The notes below the pieces were generated by a model, which did no database searches, had not been told where the DNA came from, and saw only the letters and a program-made list of their open reading frames with translations. Of a DNA stretch of 64,000 bases, positions 27,176 to 35,635 are shown piece after piece (within the stretch, counting starts at the first letter, position 1; every line of letters begins with the position of its first letter). This DNA is from Aminipila luticellarii (GTDB taxonomy: Bacteria > Bacillota > Clostridia > Peptostreptococcales > Anaerovoracaceae). The position numbers were made by a program, and so were the translations under genes. The stretch is from the NCBI RefSeq assembly GCF_004103735.1, contig NZ_CP035281.1, positions 2,232,001-2,296,000 of the forward strand, written 5' to 3'.

Positions 27176-27604
27176 CTAAAATTCCCAAACTTCGGGTTTC
27201 TGAGCTGCATGGTCGTGTTCAGGACCAGCATAAACCTTTAGTTTTTTGTACATCTGTCTGCCAAGTTTACCGTTTGGCATCATGCCTTTTACTGCATGTC
27301 GGATTATTTCGTCTGGCTTCTTAGCCTGTAACTTTTCAAAAGTGATTTCTCTCAGACCGCCTGGATATCCAGTATGTCTCTTGTAAATCTTTTCTTTTCT
27401 CTTCTTACCGGTTACTTCTACTTTCTCCGCATTGATAACGATTACATAGTCTCCGCAATCAACGTGTGGTGTGTAGATTGGCTTTTTCTTACCTCTAAGA
27501 ATAGCGGCAACCTCGGATGCAAGTCTGCCAAGAGTCTTACCCTCAGCATCGATTACATACCACTTATGCTCTACTTCATGAGGCTTTGCGATAAATGATT
27601 TCAT
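27176..27604 (-). CDS. rplM: 50S ribosomal protein L13
   Basis: 142 residues from ATG 27604 (GAGGAAGAAC upstream); an in-frame start 15 nt earlier is less likely. [32 protein letters not shown] and [16 protein letters not shown] are diagnostic. First gene of rplM-rpsI, preceded by a roughly 160-nt structured leader and a strong promoter. Confidence 0.98.
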   Translation of the reverse strand: MKSFIAKPHEVEHKWYVIDAEGKTLGRLASEVAAILRGKKKPIYTPHVDCGDYVIVINAEKVEVTGKKRKEKIYKRHTGYPGGLREITFEKLQAKKPDEIIRHAVKGMMPNGKLGRQMYKKLKVYAGPEHDHAAQKPEVWEF

Positions 27605-27766
27605 GTTCTTCCTCCTCACCTACTAAAATTGATTTCTTGAACCAATCACTTTCGGCAACTTTACTATAACGTTGCGGGTCACGGCCGGTCCTTCCCAGCC
27701 TGCACCCTTATGAAAAAAACCCTAGGGTCTTTGACATTCTTAATGAGGCATTGTCACACACAATGC
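27605..27766 (-). ncRNA. 5' leader of rplM-rpsI, candidate ribosomal-protein autoregulatory leader
   Basis: About 160 nt lie between the predicted start of transcription and rplM. It contains several short stems on the minus strand: GCATTGT/ACAATGC close to the 5' end, a CCCTAGGG palindrome, and GCAAC...GTTGC (near 27655-27675). Firmicutes often control this operon by an L13 leader RNA; whether this sequence fits that model needs a covariance search. Confidence 0.45.
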
Positions 27767-27772
27767 AGGATA

Positions 27773-27801
27773 ATTTTACACGTTTTCAGGCCTCAAGTCA
27801 A
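27773..27801 (-). promoter_or_regulatory. Sigma-A promoter of rplM-rpsI
   Basis: On the minus strand TTGACT (27801-27796), exactly 17 bp, then TAAAAT (27778-27773). Near-consensus, as expected for a ribosomal protein operon. Confidence 0.8.
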
Positions 27802-27825
27802 TAAAAATTTTTATTTTACAACTTG

Positions 27826-28140
27826 CTATTTTAATTTCGCTACTTCAATAAGTTCAGAAAACTTTTTCATGATATAGCCGTAATTTTCCCTGACGTGGGG
27901 CAGCTTACATTGGCTGCAATCCTTTATGCCGTCCTCCGTATATCTGAAATTCCCTCCGCATTTATCCTTTAAAGCGTACAATGGGCAATAGCAGAACAAA
28001 CAATTAAACTCTTCCGGCTTATCTGTTTTGTGACAAGGGAAATATTCGCATTTAGAATGATTAAAAAATGCAAACTGCTTTCCATGCCAATCGGGTATTT
28101 CTTGATTGTTTTCTTGAAGTTCCTTCTTCTCTTCTTCCAT
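27826..28140 (-). CDS. Cysteine-rich small-domain protein
   Basis: 104 residues with nine or so Cys in a dense pattern: CEYFPCHK, FNCLFCYCPLY, CGGNFRYTE and IKDCSQCKLPH. This matches the metal-binding Cys-rich small domain (Pfam family zf-like), often found near corrinoid genes in anaerobes. Zinc or Fe-S binding is likely; function is unproven. It lies 15 nt after murI on the same strand and may be cotranscribed with it. Confidence 0.75.
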   Translation of the reverse strand: MEEEKKELQENNQEIPDWHGKQFAFFNHSKCEYFPCHKTDKPEEFNCLFCYCPLYALKDKCGGNFRYTEDGIKDCSQCKLPHVRENYGYIMKKFSELIEVAKLK

Positions 28141-28155
28141 GACTTTTCCTCCGTA

Positions 28156-28944
28156 TTAATGCTCTTTCGCCTTTATCAATAACTTCTCTGACAGTTTTAT
28201 CATGCGGTCTTCGTTCAATGTATTGAGAATCCTCACCTGCCCAAGCTCCTTCTCCGGCCGCAGTATTTTATTTCTCCGGAGCTTTCTTTGAAGCTGTCTG
28301 GCCGTGCCCAGCCCTCCGTCATAAATGTCCACCTCATGACCGATTACATTCACAATGCTTTCTTTTATAAAGGGGTAATGCGTACATCCCAGTACGACTG
28401 CCTTCACATGCTCACATAAGCTTCTATCCAGAAGGCTGTCCAAAAATGCCTCCAATTCTTCCCCCTGTAATTTTCCGTTCTCTACGAACTCCATCAGTCC
28501 TCCACAGGGTACCGGAATAATTGTAGCATATTCTTCATATTTGTTCATCAGATTTCTAAACTTTCTCTCTGCCAAAGTCATGGGCGTTGCCATGACCAGA
28601 ATCTTTTCACCTTCGTTGTTTAAAGCTGCAGGTTTCAAGGCAGGCTCCACACCGATAATGGGAATATCCTTATATTTATTTCTCAAATACTCCGCTGCGG
28701 CACTGGTTGCCGTGTTACAGGCTATTACAATAGCCTTGGCGCCCTGCTCCAATAAAAATTCCACATTTTTTTCGGTCAGATTTCTTACTTCTGCGGTGGT
28801 CTTTATTCCATAAGGGGCATTTTTTGAATCCCCAAAATAAATGTAATTTTCGTGAGGCATCATTTTAATGGCTTCATTCAGCACACTGATTCCTCCAACG
28901 CCCGAATCCAAAAAGGCAATCGGGTTGTCATATTTCTCTACCAT
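28156..28944 (-). CDS. murI: Glutamate racemase
   Basis: 262 residues. Makes D-glutamate for peptidoglycan. FLDSGVGGISVLNEA near the N-terminus, YFGDSKNAPYG, VIACNTATSAAAE (first catalytic Cys, near residue 76) and VVLGCTHYPF (second catalytic Cys, near 187) are the signature motifs. Complete and of normal length. Confidence 0.96.
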   Translation of the reverse strand: MVEKYDNPIAFLDSGVGGISVLNEAIKMMPHENYIYFGDSKNAPYGIKTTAEVRNLTEKNVEFLLEQGAKAIVIACNTATSAAAEYLRNKYKDIPIIGVEPALKPAALNNEGEKILVMATPMTLAERKFRNLMNKYEEYATIIPVPCGGLMEFVENGKLQGEELEAFLDSLLDRSLCEHVKAVVLGCTHYPFIKESIVNVIGHEVDIYDGGLGTARQLQRKLRRNKILRPEKELGQVRILNTLNEDRMIKLSEKLLIKAKEH

Positions 28945-29151
28945 ACTAGTTATACCTGTATCCCAATTTTAATTGTATATTATTATTCCACTTGCATTGC
29001 CAAAAGTATCCGTTCAACTTGCTAATATTGGATGGAAATGGACAAATGCATTAAAAGACATATTACCATAATATACTTTATCCTCACAAATTTCACTAAT
29101 AACCTTTATTTTTTATAAATTTTTTAGAAACTGGCCGTGCTTTTTATACTA

Positions 29152-29192
29152 AAAAGCACAGCTAAGGGCTTTTGCCCTTTTGCTGTGCTTCT
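29152..29192 (-). terminator. Intrinsic terminator of the SLH peptidase gene
   Basis: AAGCACAGCTAAGGGC and GCCCTTTTGCTGTGCTT pair around TTTT; the minus strand continues with TTTTTAG. Confidence 0.85.
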
Positions 29193-29210
29193 CGCTCTGC
29201 CGTGTGACGG

Positions 29211-31592
29211 CTACTTTAATAGATCGTTCATTCGCTGGAACATGACTGCAAGCTCAGCTCTCGTAGTGGTATCCTGTGGTGCCAGTCTGCCGTCCTTCCC
29301 ATTGATTATACCATTACCTACCGCCCATGCTATGGCTCCGTTCGCATAAGAGGAGACCTGTGCATGATCGCTAAATCCGTTCAATGCTCCTGATTTGGTT
29401 ACGTCAATATTTTTATACTGTGCATATCTGTACAGTATGCACGCAAGCTGCTCCCTTGTCAGGTCACCGGAAGGATTGAAAGAATTCTCCCCCATTCCCG
29501 ATACGATTCCGTTACCGCTGGCCCAGCTTACCGCTCCCGCATAATACTGACCGGACTTCACATCCGCAAAGCCCGCAGCGGTCGCAGACGGTTCTCCCTC
29601 CAGCCTGTGAAGCATGGTCACGATCATGGCTCGATTTGTTGTAAGGTTTGGTGCGAAGCTGTCTCCGCTTACACCCTTCATAATTCCTTTATCCATAACG
29701 AACTGCACTGCTTCAGCAAACCAGCTGTTCTTTTTTACATCCGAGAATTTATTGCTCACGGATTTATCGGTTCCGTTTTCAGTTCCCGTATTTACAGCCG
29801 GTTTTTCTTCCTTCACGATCGGAGTGGTGCTCTTGTTTGAAGAAGAGTGGTGCTTACCACCACCGCTGCTCGGGATTCCCGTTCCGCCTACCATATTAAT
29901 TGAATAAGAAGGCAGTTTATTTTCCGACAATACGGAAGGTGTAAATACTTCTGAATCGGAACCATGCTCTGCTATGAAGGCTCGAAGCTCCGCCAGTATG
30001 GTCTTCGCATAACCGAAGGCTTCTTCGGATACAGCCTTTCCGAGAGCCGTCGCTTTTGTTTCCGCAAGAGCAGGACTGTAAGCATAAATGGTCTTCATGG
30101 AGCTATCCACGGCTTCCTGCTGTTCAATCAGCTTCTTCTGGTAATTCTCCCAGAACAGCTTTACGTTTGCCCCATATCGATCTCTGTCATTGTCGCACAG
30201 ATCGTTTATAGCTGCACATACCCAGGACATAGAAGTATCCGCAGGAAAATCCTTATCCCCTAACACTTCTTCGATATTATCTATATCCGGCATATATTCT
30301 GTTTTATAAATCCCGGAAGTATCTGTAATCAGATTGGAGTAAAATGGAAGATATACGGAAAACTCCGCCCTGGACATAGACTGCCATTGGACGACAGACA
30401 ATGCGTCCGGCATATCTTTTCGCAGCTCGAAGATATGACACTCAGCTTGCCGTTCATTACCTATGCCATAGAGTTTGGTGTCCTCATTATAGTCGTATGC
30501 CGTACCTTCTCCTCTATAGGCTAAAAATCTCAGAACATCATAGGTGCTGAGCTGTCTGTCTGCGGTAAAGGTCATTGGCGTGTAAACAGGATCGATATAC
30601 ATGCCCTTCACATAAGTTCCGTCCTTTTTTTGTCTGTCTTTTGAACCCACATCTATAGCCGCAGCTTGTGCCGGATTCAGATAGTTCACTCCCTGCCAAT
30701 ATCTCACGTACTGGCCGGCTCCGTGATCCTTAGTGGTATATGTAGAGCCTATATCAATCTTGTGAATGTCCTCACACTTTATATCCGGATTTGCCGTCAG
30801 CTGTGATGAAACCAAGAAGCCCTTATCAAACGGAAGGCTGATTAAGTCCTTGGAAGCTACCACATTCTGCGTGTCATTGACATCTACCTCTATGGTTCCC
30901 AGCATATTCGGGTTGACGGCAACTTGACCTGCCTGCAGGCGAACTGCCGCATACTGGTGTCCCGACAGGATTTCAAAATCCCATACCTCGTTTTTATCAC
31001 TGATGCTTATCTGATTGCATTCGCCCGCACCGTATTGATCCAGAATGGCCGCCAATTTTTCTACCCCATCTCTGGCAGTCTTAGCCTGCATCAGAATCAC
31101 CTGTGCCAGTGAGACTTCACACAGTGCCCCGTCAACCGAATCAGCCGCATCAACAGCATCATTGCAATAGGTCGAAACAGTAGCACTTACCGCCACACCG
31201 TTTTCGTTTACACCCGCTTCACCGTAAGCCACTGCAAGAATATTGCCGTCCTCATCCAGGACTGCTTCATCCATATTAATAGAATCACGCATGACAGTAT
31301 ATCGGTAAGTATGTGCCGGATACGGCATGGAAAAACCATAAGAATCCTCATACAAATCACCGTCAGCATGGTCTGCGGCAGGTATTACCTCAAAGACTTT
31401 ATCGTAAAGCTTTCCTATGTCCTCACAACGTCCCACATAAACTGAACCGCTTTTCGAATAATCACTCCCCACATACACCCCTGTGCAGGCAAAAGCCGTC
31501 GAAGCACCCGTAAAAAGCAAAGCCGCTGTAAGGGACAGGGATAACACCCCGCCTAGTGCTTTTCTCCATTTTTTACAATAATTCCCTTTCAT
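29211..31592 (-). CDS. SLH-anchored C69-family dipeptidase (PepD-like)
   Basis: 793 residues. After a signal peptide ending AFA, the next residue is Cys36 in ACTGVYVGSDYSKSGS, the N-terminal nucleophile arrangement of C69 (Ntn) dipeptidases. VGRCED and AYGEAGVNENGVAVSATVS are further family marks. The catalytic part runs to about 560. A low-complexity Ser/Lys linker follows, then three S-layer homology repeats (about 615-793; KFSDVKKNSWFAEAVQFV is the first). It should hydrolyse peptides at the cell surface while held on the secondary cell-wall polymer. Confidence 0.88.
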   Translation of the reverse strand: MKGNYCKKWRKALGGVLSLSLTAALLFTGASTAFACTGVYVGSDYSKSGSVYVGRCEDIGKLYDKVFEVIPAADHADGDLYEDSYGFSMPYPAHTYRYTVMRDSINMDEAVLDEDGNILAVAYGEAGVNENGVAVSATVSTYCNDAVDAADSVDGALCEVSLAQVILMQAKTARDGVEKLAAILDQYGAGECNQISISDKNEVWDFEILSGHQYAAVRLQAGQVAVNPNMLGTIEVDVNDTQNVVASKDLISLPFDKGFLVSSQLTANPDIKCEDIHKIDIGSTYTTKDHGAGQYVRYWQGVNYLNPAQAAAIDVGSKDRQKKDGTYVKGMYIDPVYTPMTFTADRQLSTYDVLRFLAYRGEGTAYDYNEDTKLYGIGNERQAECHIFELRKDMPDALSVVQWQSMSRAEFSVYLPFYSNLITDTSGIYKTEYMPDIDNIEEVLGDKDFPADTSMSWVCAAINDLCDNDRDRYGANVKLFWENYQKKLIEQQEAVDSSMKTIYAYSPALAETKATALGKAVSEEAFGYAKTILAELRAFIAEHGSDSEVFTPSVLSENKLPSYSINMVGGTGIPSSGGGKHHSSSNKSTTPIVKEEKPAVNTGTENGTDKSVSNKFSDVKKNSWFAEAVQFVMDKGIMKGVSGDSFAPNLTTNRAMIVTMLHRLEGEPSATAAGFADVKSGQYYAGAVSWASGNGIVSGMGENSFNPSGDLTREQLACILYRYAQYKNIDVTKSGALNGFSDHAQVSSYANGAIAWAVGNGIINGKDGRLAPQDTTTRAELAVMFQRMNDLLK

Positions 31593-32052
31593 CTTTTCCT
31601 CCTTTTTGTTTTACTCTTTTATGCCAAATCTCTGTCTTTAAAATAACAGAATTATCGGAATTGTCAAATTCAATAATTTGTAAGAAATTACTTTTTATAG
31701 ATTTCTATAGAGTAGTTCGCATAAAAATTGATTTTGTATACAAAGGAAGTATGAGTTTTCCGAATTTAAATGAAAAAACATACCTTATCCGTTAAATTTA
31801 TGTATCTTCCTGTTTTATCTATTTTTTTTATAATTTTGTGACACTTTACACTACTTTGCTGTATGTGTACCAATTACCGACGATATACTGTTATTTCCAC
31901 CTATCTATTCACAATATGGAATTTTAGTCCGATTTATTCGGAATAAATCCAAATTTATGAGATTCGTCGTTTCTCCTTTGTTTTATCACCAAATCTTTGC
32001 ATACGTCCAATATAATACTCTCATCAACAAAATGTAAATTGGAGGGAAATTT
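31593..32052. other. Intergenic region, 460 bp
   Basis: AT-rich divergent spacer between the SLH peptidase and the lipoprotein gene. A TATAAT at 32011-32016 suggests a plus-strand promoter, but I see no good -35. GGAGGG at 32041-32046 is the ribosome site of the lipoprotein. No RNA or coding feature recognised. Confidence 0.5.
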
Positions 32053-32643
32053 ATGAAAAAGGTTACTACACTTCTATTAATTGGTTCTTTAGTCGCTGTT
32101 TTAAGTTTGTCGGGATGCAGCTCTTCCAGTGCGGAAGAATCAGATAAAGATACATCTGCGACGGTTCAAGCCGAAACGGTACAGGGGCTTCAGTACGGGC
32201 AGATCAAATCTATTGATGAAAATCAAATGACCATTGCTCTAGGTACTGTAAATTCCGCGCCTTCTCCTGATGGAAAACAAACTGCGGCTTCCGACGGACA
32301 GACGCCGTCCGCCGTTCAAGCACCACCGGAAGGACAAACGCCGCCGGCAAAACCATCCGGAGAAGATACGAAGGGAGGCCAGCCTCCTGAAAAACCGGAT
32401 GGACAAAATCCGCCGGATGGAAATCCTGCGCCAAACGGTGACCAGTCCGGTGCTTCCAATAAGAGTAACATTACCCTTACGGATCAGACACTGACCGTTA
32501 CCATCGCGGATTCCACTACGGTGGGATATATGAACAGCAGTACTTCCAGTGCTGCCATCTCAGACTTATCCGTGGGAACCACCATCGCCGTAAAATTAGG
32601 CGAAGATGGCAAAACAGCCGAACAAATACTGATTATTAAATAG
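32053..32643 (+). CDS. Proline-rich lipoprotein of unknown function
   Basis: 196 residues. The signal peptide ends at LSLSGC (Cys near 22), so it is a membrane-anchored lipoprotein. Residues 75-135 are a disordered stretch of Pro, Gly, Gln and Lys with repeated GQ-PP units. The outer parts form two short beta-rich segments (QYGQIKSIDENQMTIAL and GTTIAVKLGEDGKTAEQI) that together resemble one OB/DUF5666-like barrel interrupted by the Pro-rich insert. Single gene. Confidence 0.7.
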   Translation: MKKVTTLLLIGSLVAVLSLSGCSSSSAEESDKDTSATVQAETVQGLQYGQIKSIDENQMTIALGTVNSAPSPDGKQTAASDGQTPSAVQAPPEGQTPPAKPSGEDTKGGQPPEKPDGQNPPDGNPAPNGDQSGASNKSNITLTDQTLTVTIADSTTVGYMNSSTSSAAISDLSVGTTIAVKLGEDGKTAEQILIIK

Positions 32644-32658
32644 TGCCATACTAAACGG

Positions 32659-32681
32659 AACCCCGTGTCCAACACGGGGTT
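32659..32681 (+). terminator. Intrinsic terminator of the lipoprotein gene
   Basis: AACCCCGTG pairs with CACGGGGTT and is followed by TTCTTTT. Confidence 0.88.
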
Positions 32682-32696
32682 TTCTTTTATACAAAA

Positions 32697-32727
32697 GAGG
32701 CGAACCTTATGCTTTAAGGTCCGCCTC
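32697..32727 (-). terminator. Intrinsic terminator of metNIQ
   Basis: GAGGCGAACCTTA pairs with TAAGGTCCGCCTC with one mismatch; the minus strand continues with TTTTG. Confidence 0.88.
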
Positions 32728-32751
32728 TTCCTCTATATTGTTTGCACTTTT

Positions 32752-33591
32752 TTATTTCTCAAAAGGAACCACTGCTCCATCGTATTTGTCATTGATAAAT
32801 TTTTTGATCTCGTCTGATTTCAAAACCTTCACCAAAGCCTTTACGCCTTCGCTGTCTTCATTTCCTTCCTTCACAGCAACGACATTTACATAGTTTTTAG
32901 CGGCTTCTGAATCCGAAGTCTCATATGCAACGGCATCATTTTTTACAGAGAATCCGGCCTGTAACGCATAATTCCCGTTTAGCGTTACGAAAGCAACTTC
33001 CTTGATTACCCGTGAAACCTGCGCAGCTACCAGCTCTTCAATTTTAACGCCGTATGGATTCTCCTTTATATCATTTACCGTAGCTTCCAACCCAACGCCG
33101 TCTTTCAGCTTAATCACACCATTGTCCTGCAACAGAAGCAAAGCTCTCGCCTCATTGGTAGTGTCGTTTGGTATTGCTATAACATCTCCCTTCGCCAAAT
33201 CCTTCAAATCTTTCTTGGTTCCCGGGTAAATGCCAAACGGTTCGTAATGAATATCTCCGGCATCCACAAGATGCGTTCCGTTTTTCGTATTAAAATCCTT
33301 TAAATACGTAATGTGCTGAAAATAATTTGCATCAAAATCGCCGCTTTCCACCACTTCATTTGGCTGAACATAATCGTCAAACACTGTGACCTGCAAATCC
33401 CAGCCCTCTTTGGCAAGAATTTCTTTCGCCTTTTCCAATATCTCTGAATGTGGGGTAGCCGATGCCGCCACCTTAATTGGCTTTAAGGCTGCGGAATCCG
33501 TCGTTTCCTTTTTTGTTTCAGCTCCGCATCCTGCCAATAGACCAGCCGCCAAGGCAACGGACAGCACTCCTGCTAAAATTCTTTTCTTCAT
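32752..33591 (-). CDS. metQ: Methionine ABC transporter substrate-binding lipoprotein
   Basis: 279 residues. Lipobox LLAGC (Cys near 22). The NlpA/MetQ core includes IKVAASATPHSEILE, VFDDYVQPNEVVESGDFDANYFQH and GIYPGTKKDLKDL, all hallmark segments. Binds methionine outside the membrane for MetNI. Last gene of metN-metI-metQ, 25 nt after metI. Confidence 0.93.
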   Translation of the reverse strand: MKKRILAGVLSVALAAGLLAGCGAETKKETTDSAALKPIKVAASATPHSEILEKAKEILAKEGWDLQVTVFDDYVQPNEVVESGDFDANYFQHITYLKDFNTKNGTHLVDAGDIHYEPFGIYPGTKKDLKDLAKGDVIAIPNDTTNEARALLLLQDNGVIKLKDGVGLEATVNDIKENPYGVKIEELVAAQVSRVIKEVAFVTLNGNYALQAGFSVKNDAVAYETSDSEAAKNYVNVVAVKEGNEDSEGVKALVKVLKSDEIKKFINDKYDGAVVPFEK

Positions 33592-33616
33592 AAAATATTC
33601 CTCCCTACTTTCTTTC

Positions 33617-34276
33617 TTATTTTCTTTTATCTAAACGTTCAGACACTCTCATGCCTACAGTTTGAAACACTTGAACCAGTACGATCAGCAAAAGGACCGT
33701 GACCATCATAATATTCGTCTGGTATCTATAATACCCATAACGGACAGCAATATCCCCCAGGCCTCCGCCTCCGACCGTACCCGCCATAGCGGAGTATCCA
33801 AGAATGGTTCCTATGGCAATGGTGGCTCCTACGATAATGGAGGTTCTGGCTTCTACCAGCAGAACTCTTGTGATAATAGAGAAGGTTCCCGCACCCATGG
33901 AAAGAGCGGCTTCTACCACTCCGTAATCCACTTCCTTTATAGAGGATTCTACCATTCTGGCAATGAAAGGAATGGCCGCTACCACCAGCGGAACGATTGT
34001 AGCTGTGGAGCCGTAGCTTTTTCCTACAAGAAAGCTGGTGAAAGGGATGATTACAATCAGTAAAATTAAAAATGGAATGCTTCGAACCACATTGGCGATG
34101 AAATCCAAAACCTTGTAAAGCACAAGATTCGGTTTTAACCCCTCTTTATCTGAAACAGCCAGCAATACACCCATAGGCAGTCCAAATGCATAGCCTAACA
34201 GGGTAGATACCAACGTCATATAGAGGGTTTCGCCCGTCCCTTTGATCAGCATATTTATAATCTCACTATTCCACAT
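33617..34276 (-). CDS. metI: Methionine ABC transporter permease
   Basis: 219 residues, five helices. The EAA coupling loop is VEAALSMGAGTFSIITRVLL near 140, and SIPFLILLIVIIPFT is typical of MetI. Overlaps the metN end by 11 nt. Confidence 0.93.
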   Translation of the reverse strand: MWNSEIINMLIKGTGETLYMTLVSTLLGYAFGLPMGVLLAVSDKEGLKPNLVLYKVLDFIANVVRSIPFLILLIVIIPFTSFLVGKSYGSTATIVPLVVAAIPFIARMVESSIKEVDYGVVEAALSMGAGTFSIITRVLLVEARTSIIVGATIAIGTILGYSAMAGTVGGGGLGDIAVRYGYYRYQTNIMMVTVLLLIVLVQVFQTVGMRVSERLDKRK

Positions 34277-35303
34277 CGTCCATCACCTCCTCCAGTTCCA
34301 GTCCATGCTCCGTCAAATACTTTTTTATATCTGCCTGAACAGCCTTGTCTTCCGGGATACCTAAAATCATCTCACCCTTGGCAACTCCGCCTACGTTTTT
34401 TGTATCTGCCTTCAATATATTTACAGGCGTCCCAAATTTTAGAACCATGTTAGCAATCACCGGTTCAAATGCAGAATTCTCGGAAAAGACAATACGGATT
34501 TTAGCTGTTTTTTCCAGCAGTTTTTTCTGCCTTTTTTCTCCCGTCCACGCATCTTCCTCCTTTTGCCCAATGATCAATTCCCTGGCCTTCTTGGATTTTG
34601 GATGATTGAAAATATCAACCATCGTGCCCTGTTCGATGATCTGACCTTTGTCCACAATGGCAACATGGGTACAAATTTTTCGCACCACTGCCATTTCATG
34701 GGTTATGATGACAATCGTAATCCCATATTTATTATTAATCTCTTGAAGCAGCTCTAAAATAGACTCTGTTGTCTGGGGATCCAACGCACTGGTAGCTTCA
34801 TCGCAAAGAAGGATTTTGGGATTTACAGCCAAGGCTCTGGCTATGGCCACCCTCTGCTTCTGTCCTCCCGACAGCTGGGATGGATACGCATCTGCCTTAT
34901 CACTTAAACCTACCGTCTCCAGTAATTGTTCCGCTTTTTCCCTTGCTTCTTTCTTTTTTACACCTTGAATAATAAGAGGAAAGGATATATTGTCGATTAC
35001 ATTTTTCTGCATGAGCAGATTGAAATGCTGAAAGATCATGGATATTTCACTTCTTTTTCTTCTCAGCTCCTTTTCGGTCAATTCCCCCAATTCTTCTCCC
35101 TCTATCAGAACTGCACCCGTTGTGGGTTTTTCCAGATAATTCAGGCACCGGACCAGTGTACTTTTGCCTGCTCCGGACATTCCGATAATGCCAAAGATCT
35201 CCCCTCTTTGAATTTGCAGATTGATGTCTTTCAGTGCTTCTACCTCAGTCCCCTTAGATTGAAACACTTTTGACACGTTTTTTACTTCTATCACAGGATT
35301 CAC
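34266..35303 (-). CDS. metN: Methionine ABC transporter ATP-binding protein
   Basis: About 345 residues. I chose the GTG at 35303 (protein starts with M/V-NPVIEVKNVSKVF) because AAAGGAGG lies 9 nt before it; the ATG at 35336 would place that ribosome site inside the gene. Walker A GMSGAGKSTLVR, signature LSGGQKQRVAIARA, Walker B ILLCDEATSAL. The C-terminal 75 residues are the NIL domain that senses methionine. I see no S-box or T-box in the short upstream region. Confidence 0.93.
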   Translation of the reverse strand: MNPVIEVKNVSKVFQSKGTEVEALKDINLQIQRGEIFGIIGMSGAGKSTLVRCLNYLEKPTTGAVLIEGEELGELTEKELRRKRSEISMIFQHFNLLMQKNVIDNISFPLIIQGVKKKEAREKAEQLLETVGLSDKADAYPSQLSGGQKQRVAIARALAVNPKILLCDEATSALDPQTTESILELLQEINNKYGITIVIITHEMAVVRKICTHVAIVDKGQIIEQGTMVDIFNHPKSKKARELIIGQKEEDAWTGEKRQKKLLEKTAKIRIVFSENSAFEPVIANMVLKFGTPVNILKADTKNVGGVAKGEMILGIPEDKAVQADIKKYLTEHGLELEEVMDDVE

Positions 35304-35635
35304 TCTTTTTTTCCTCCTTTGCCGATCTATTTCCATGAACCCTGCGGATCATATCACAAATGTAGACAGGGTTTCAAAAAATGAAGGCAGGTACACGCAT
35401 GTACCTGCCTTTCTATAATCTATACGTATAAGCTCAGACTACAAATCGGATAATCAGATGCACACGCAAATAATCCATGATGCCGCACATGTACATACAC
35501 ATGTAATCATAGAAGTTCATCATTCTATTGTTCATCATTTGACTATTTATTATCCTCATGACTATCCTCTTTATATTTCATACTAATCCTACAGAATTTA
35601 TGATTAAATATACCACGCAGGATTCCCGTTGTCAA
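35304..35635. other. Intergenic region, 332 bp
   Basis: Between the metN start and the chemoreceptor stop. Holds the terminator at 35384-35411 and several imperfect palindromes (ACATGTACATACACATGT near 35488, repeated TTCATCATT). No riboswitch was recognised. Confidence 0.5.
35384..35411 (-). terminator. Intrinsic terminator upstream of metN
   Basis: AAGGCAGGTACA and TGTACCTGCCTT form a perfect 12-bp stem with CATTTTTT after it on the minus strand. It probably ends the chemoreceptor transcript, though it also precedes metN and might attenuate read-through. Confidence 0.8.

Noticed and set aside
35304-35635. Possible SAM riboswitch or T-box before metN
   Set aside because: The region is short, contains a simple terminator and palindromes, and lacks S-box core or T-box (TGG) signatures.
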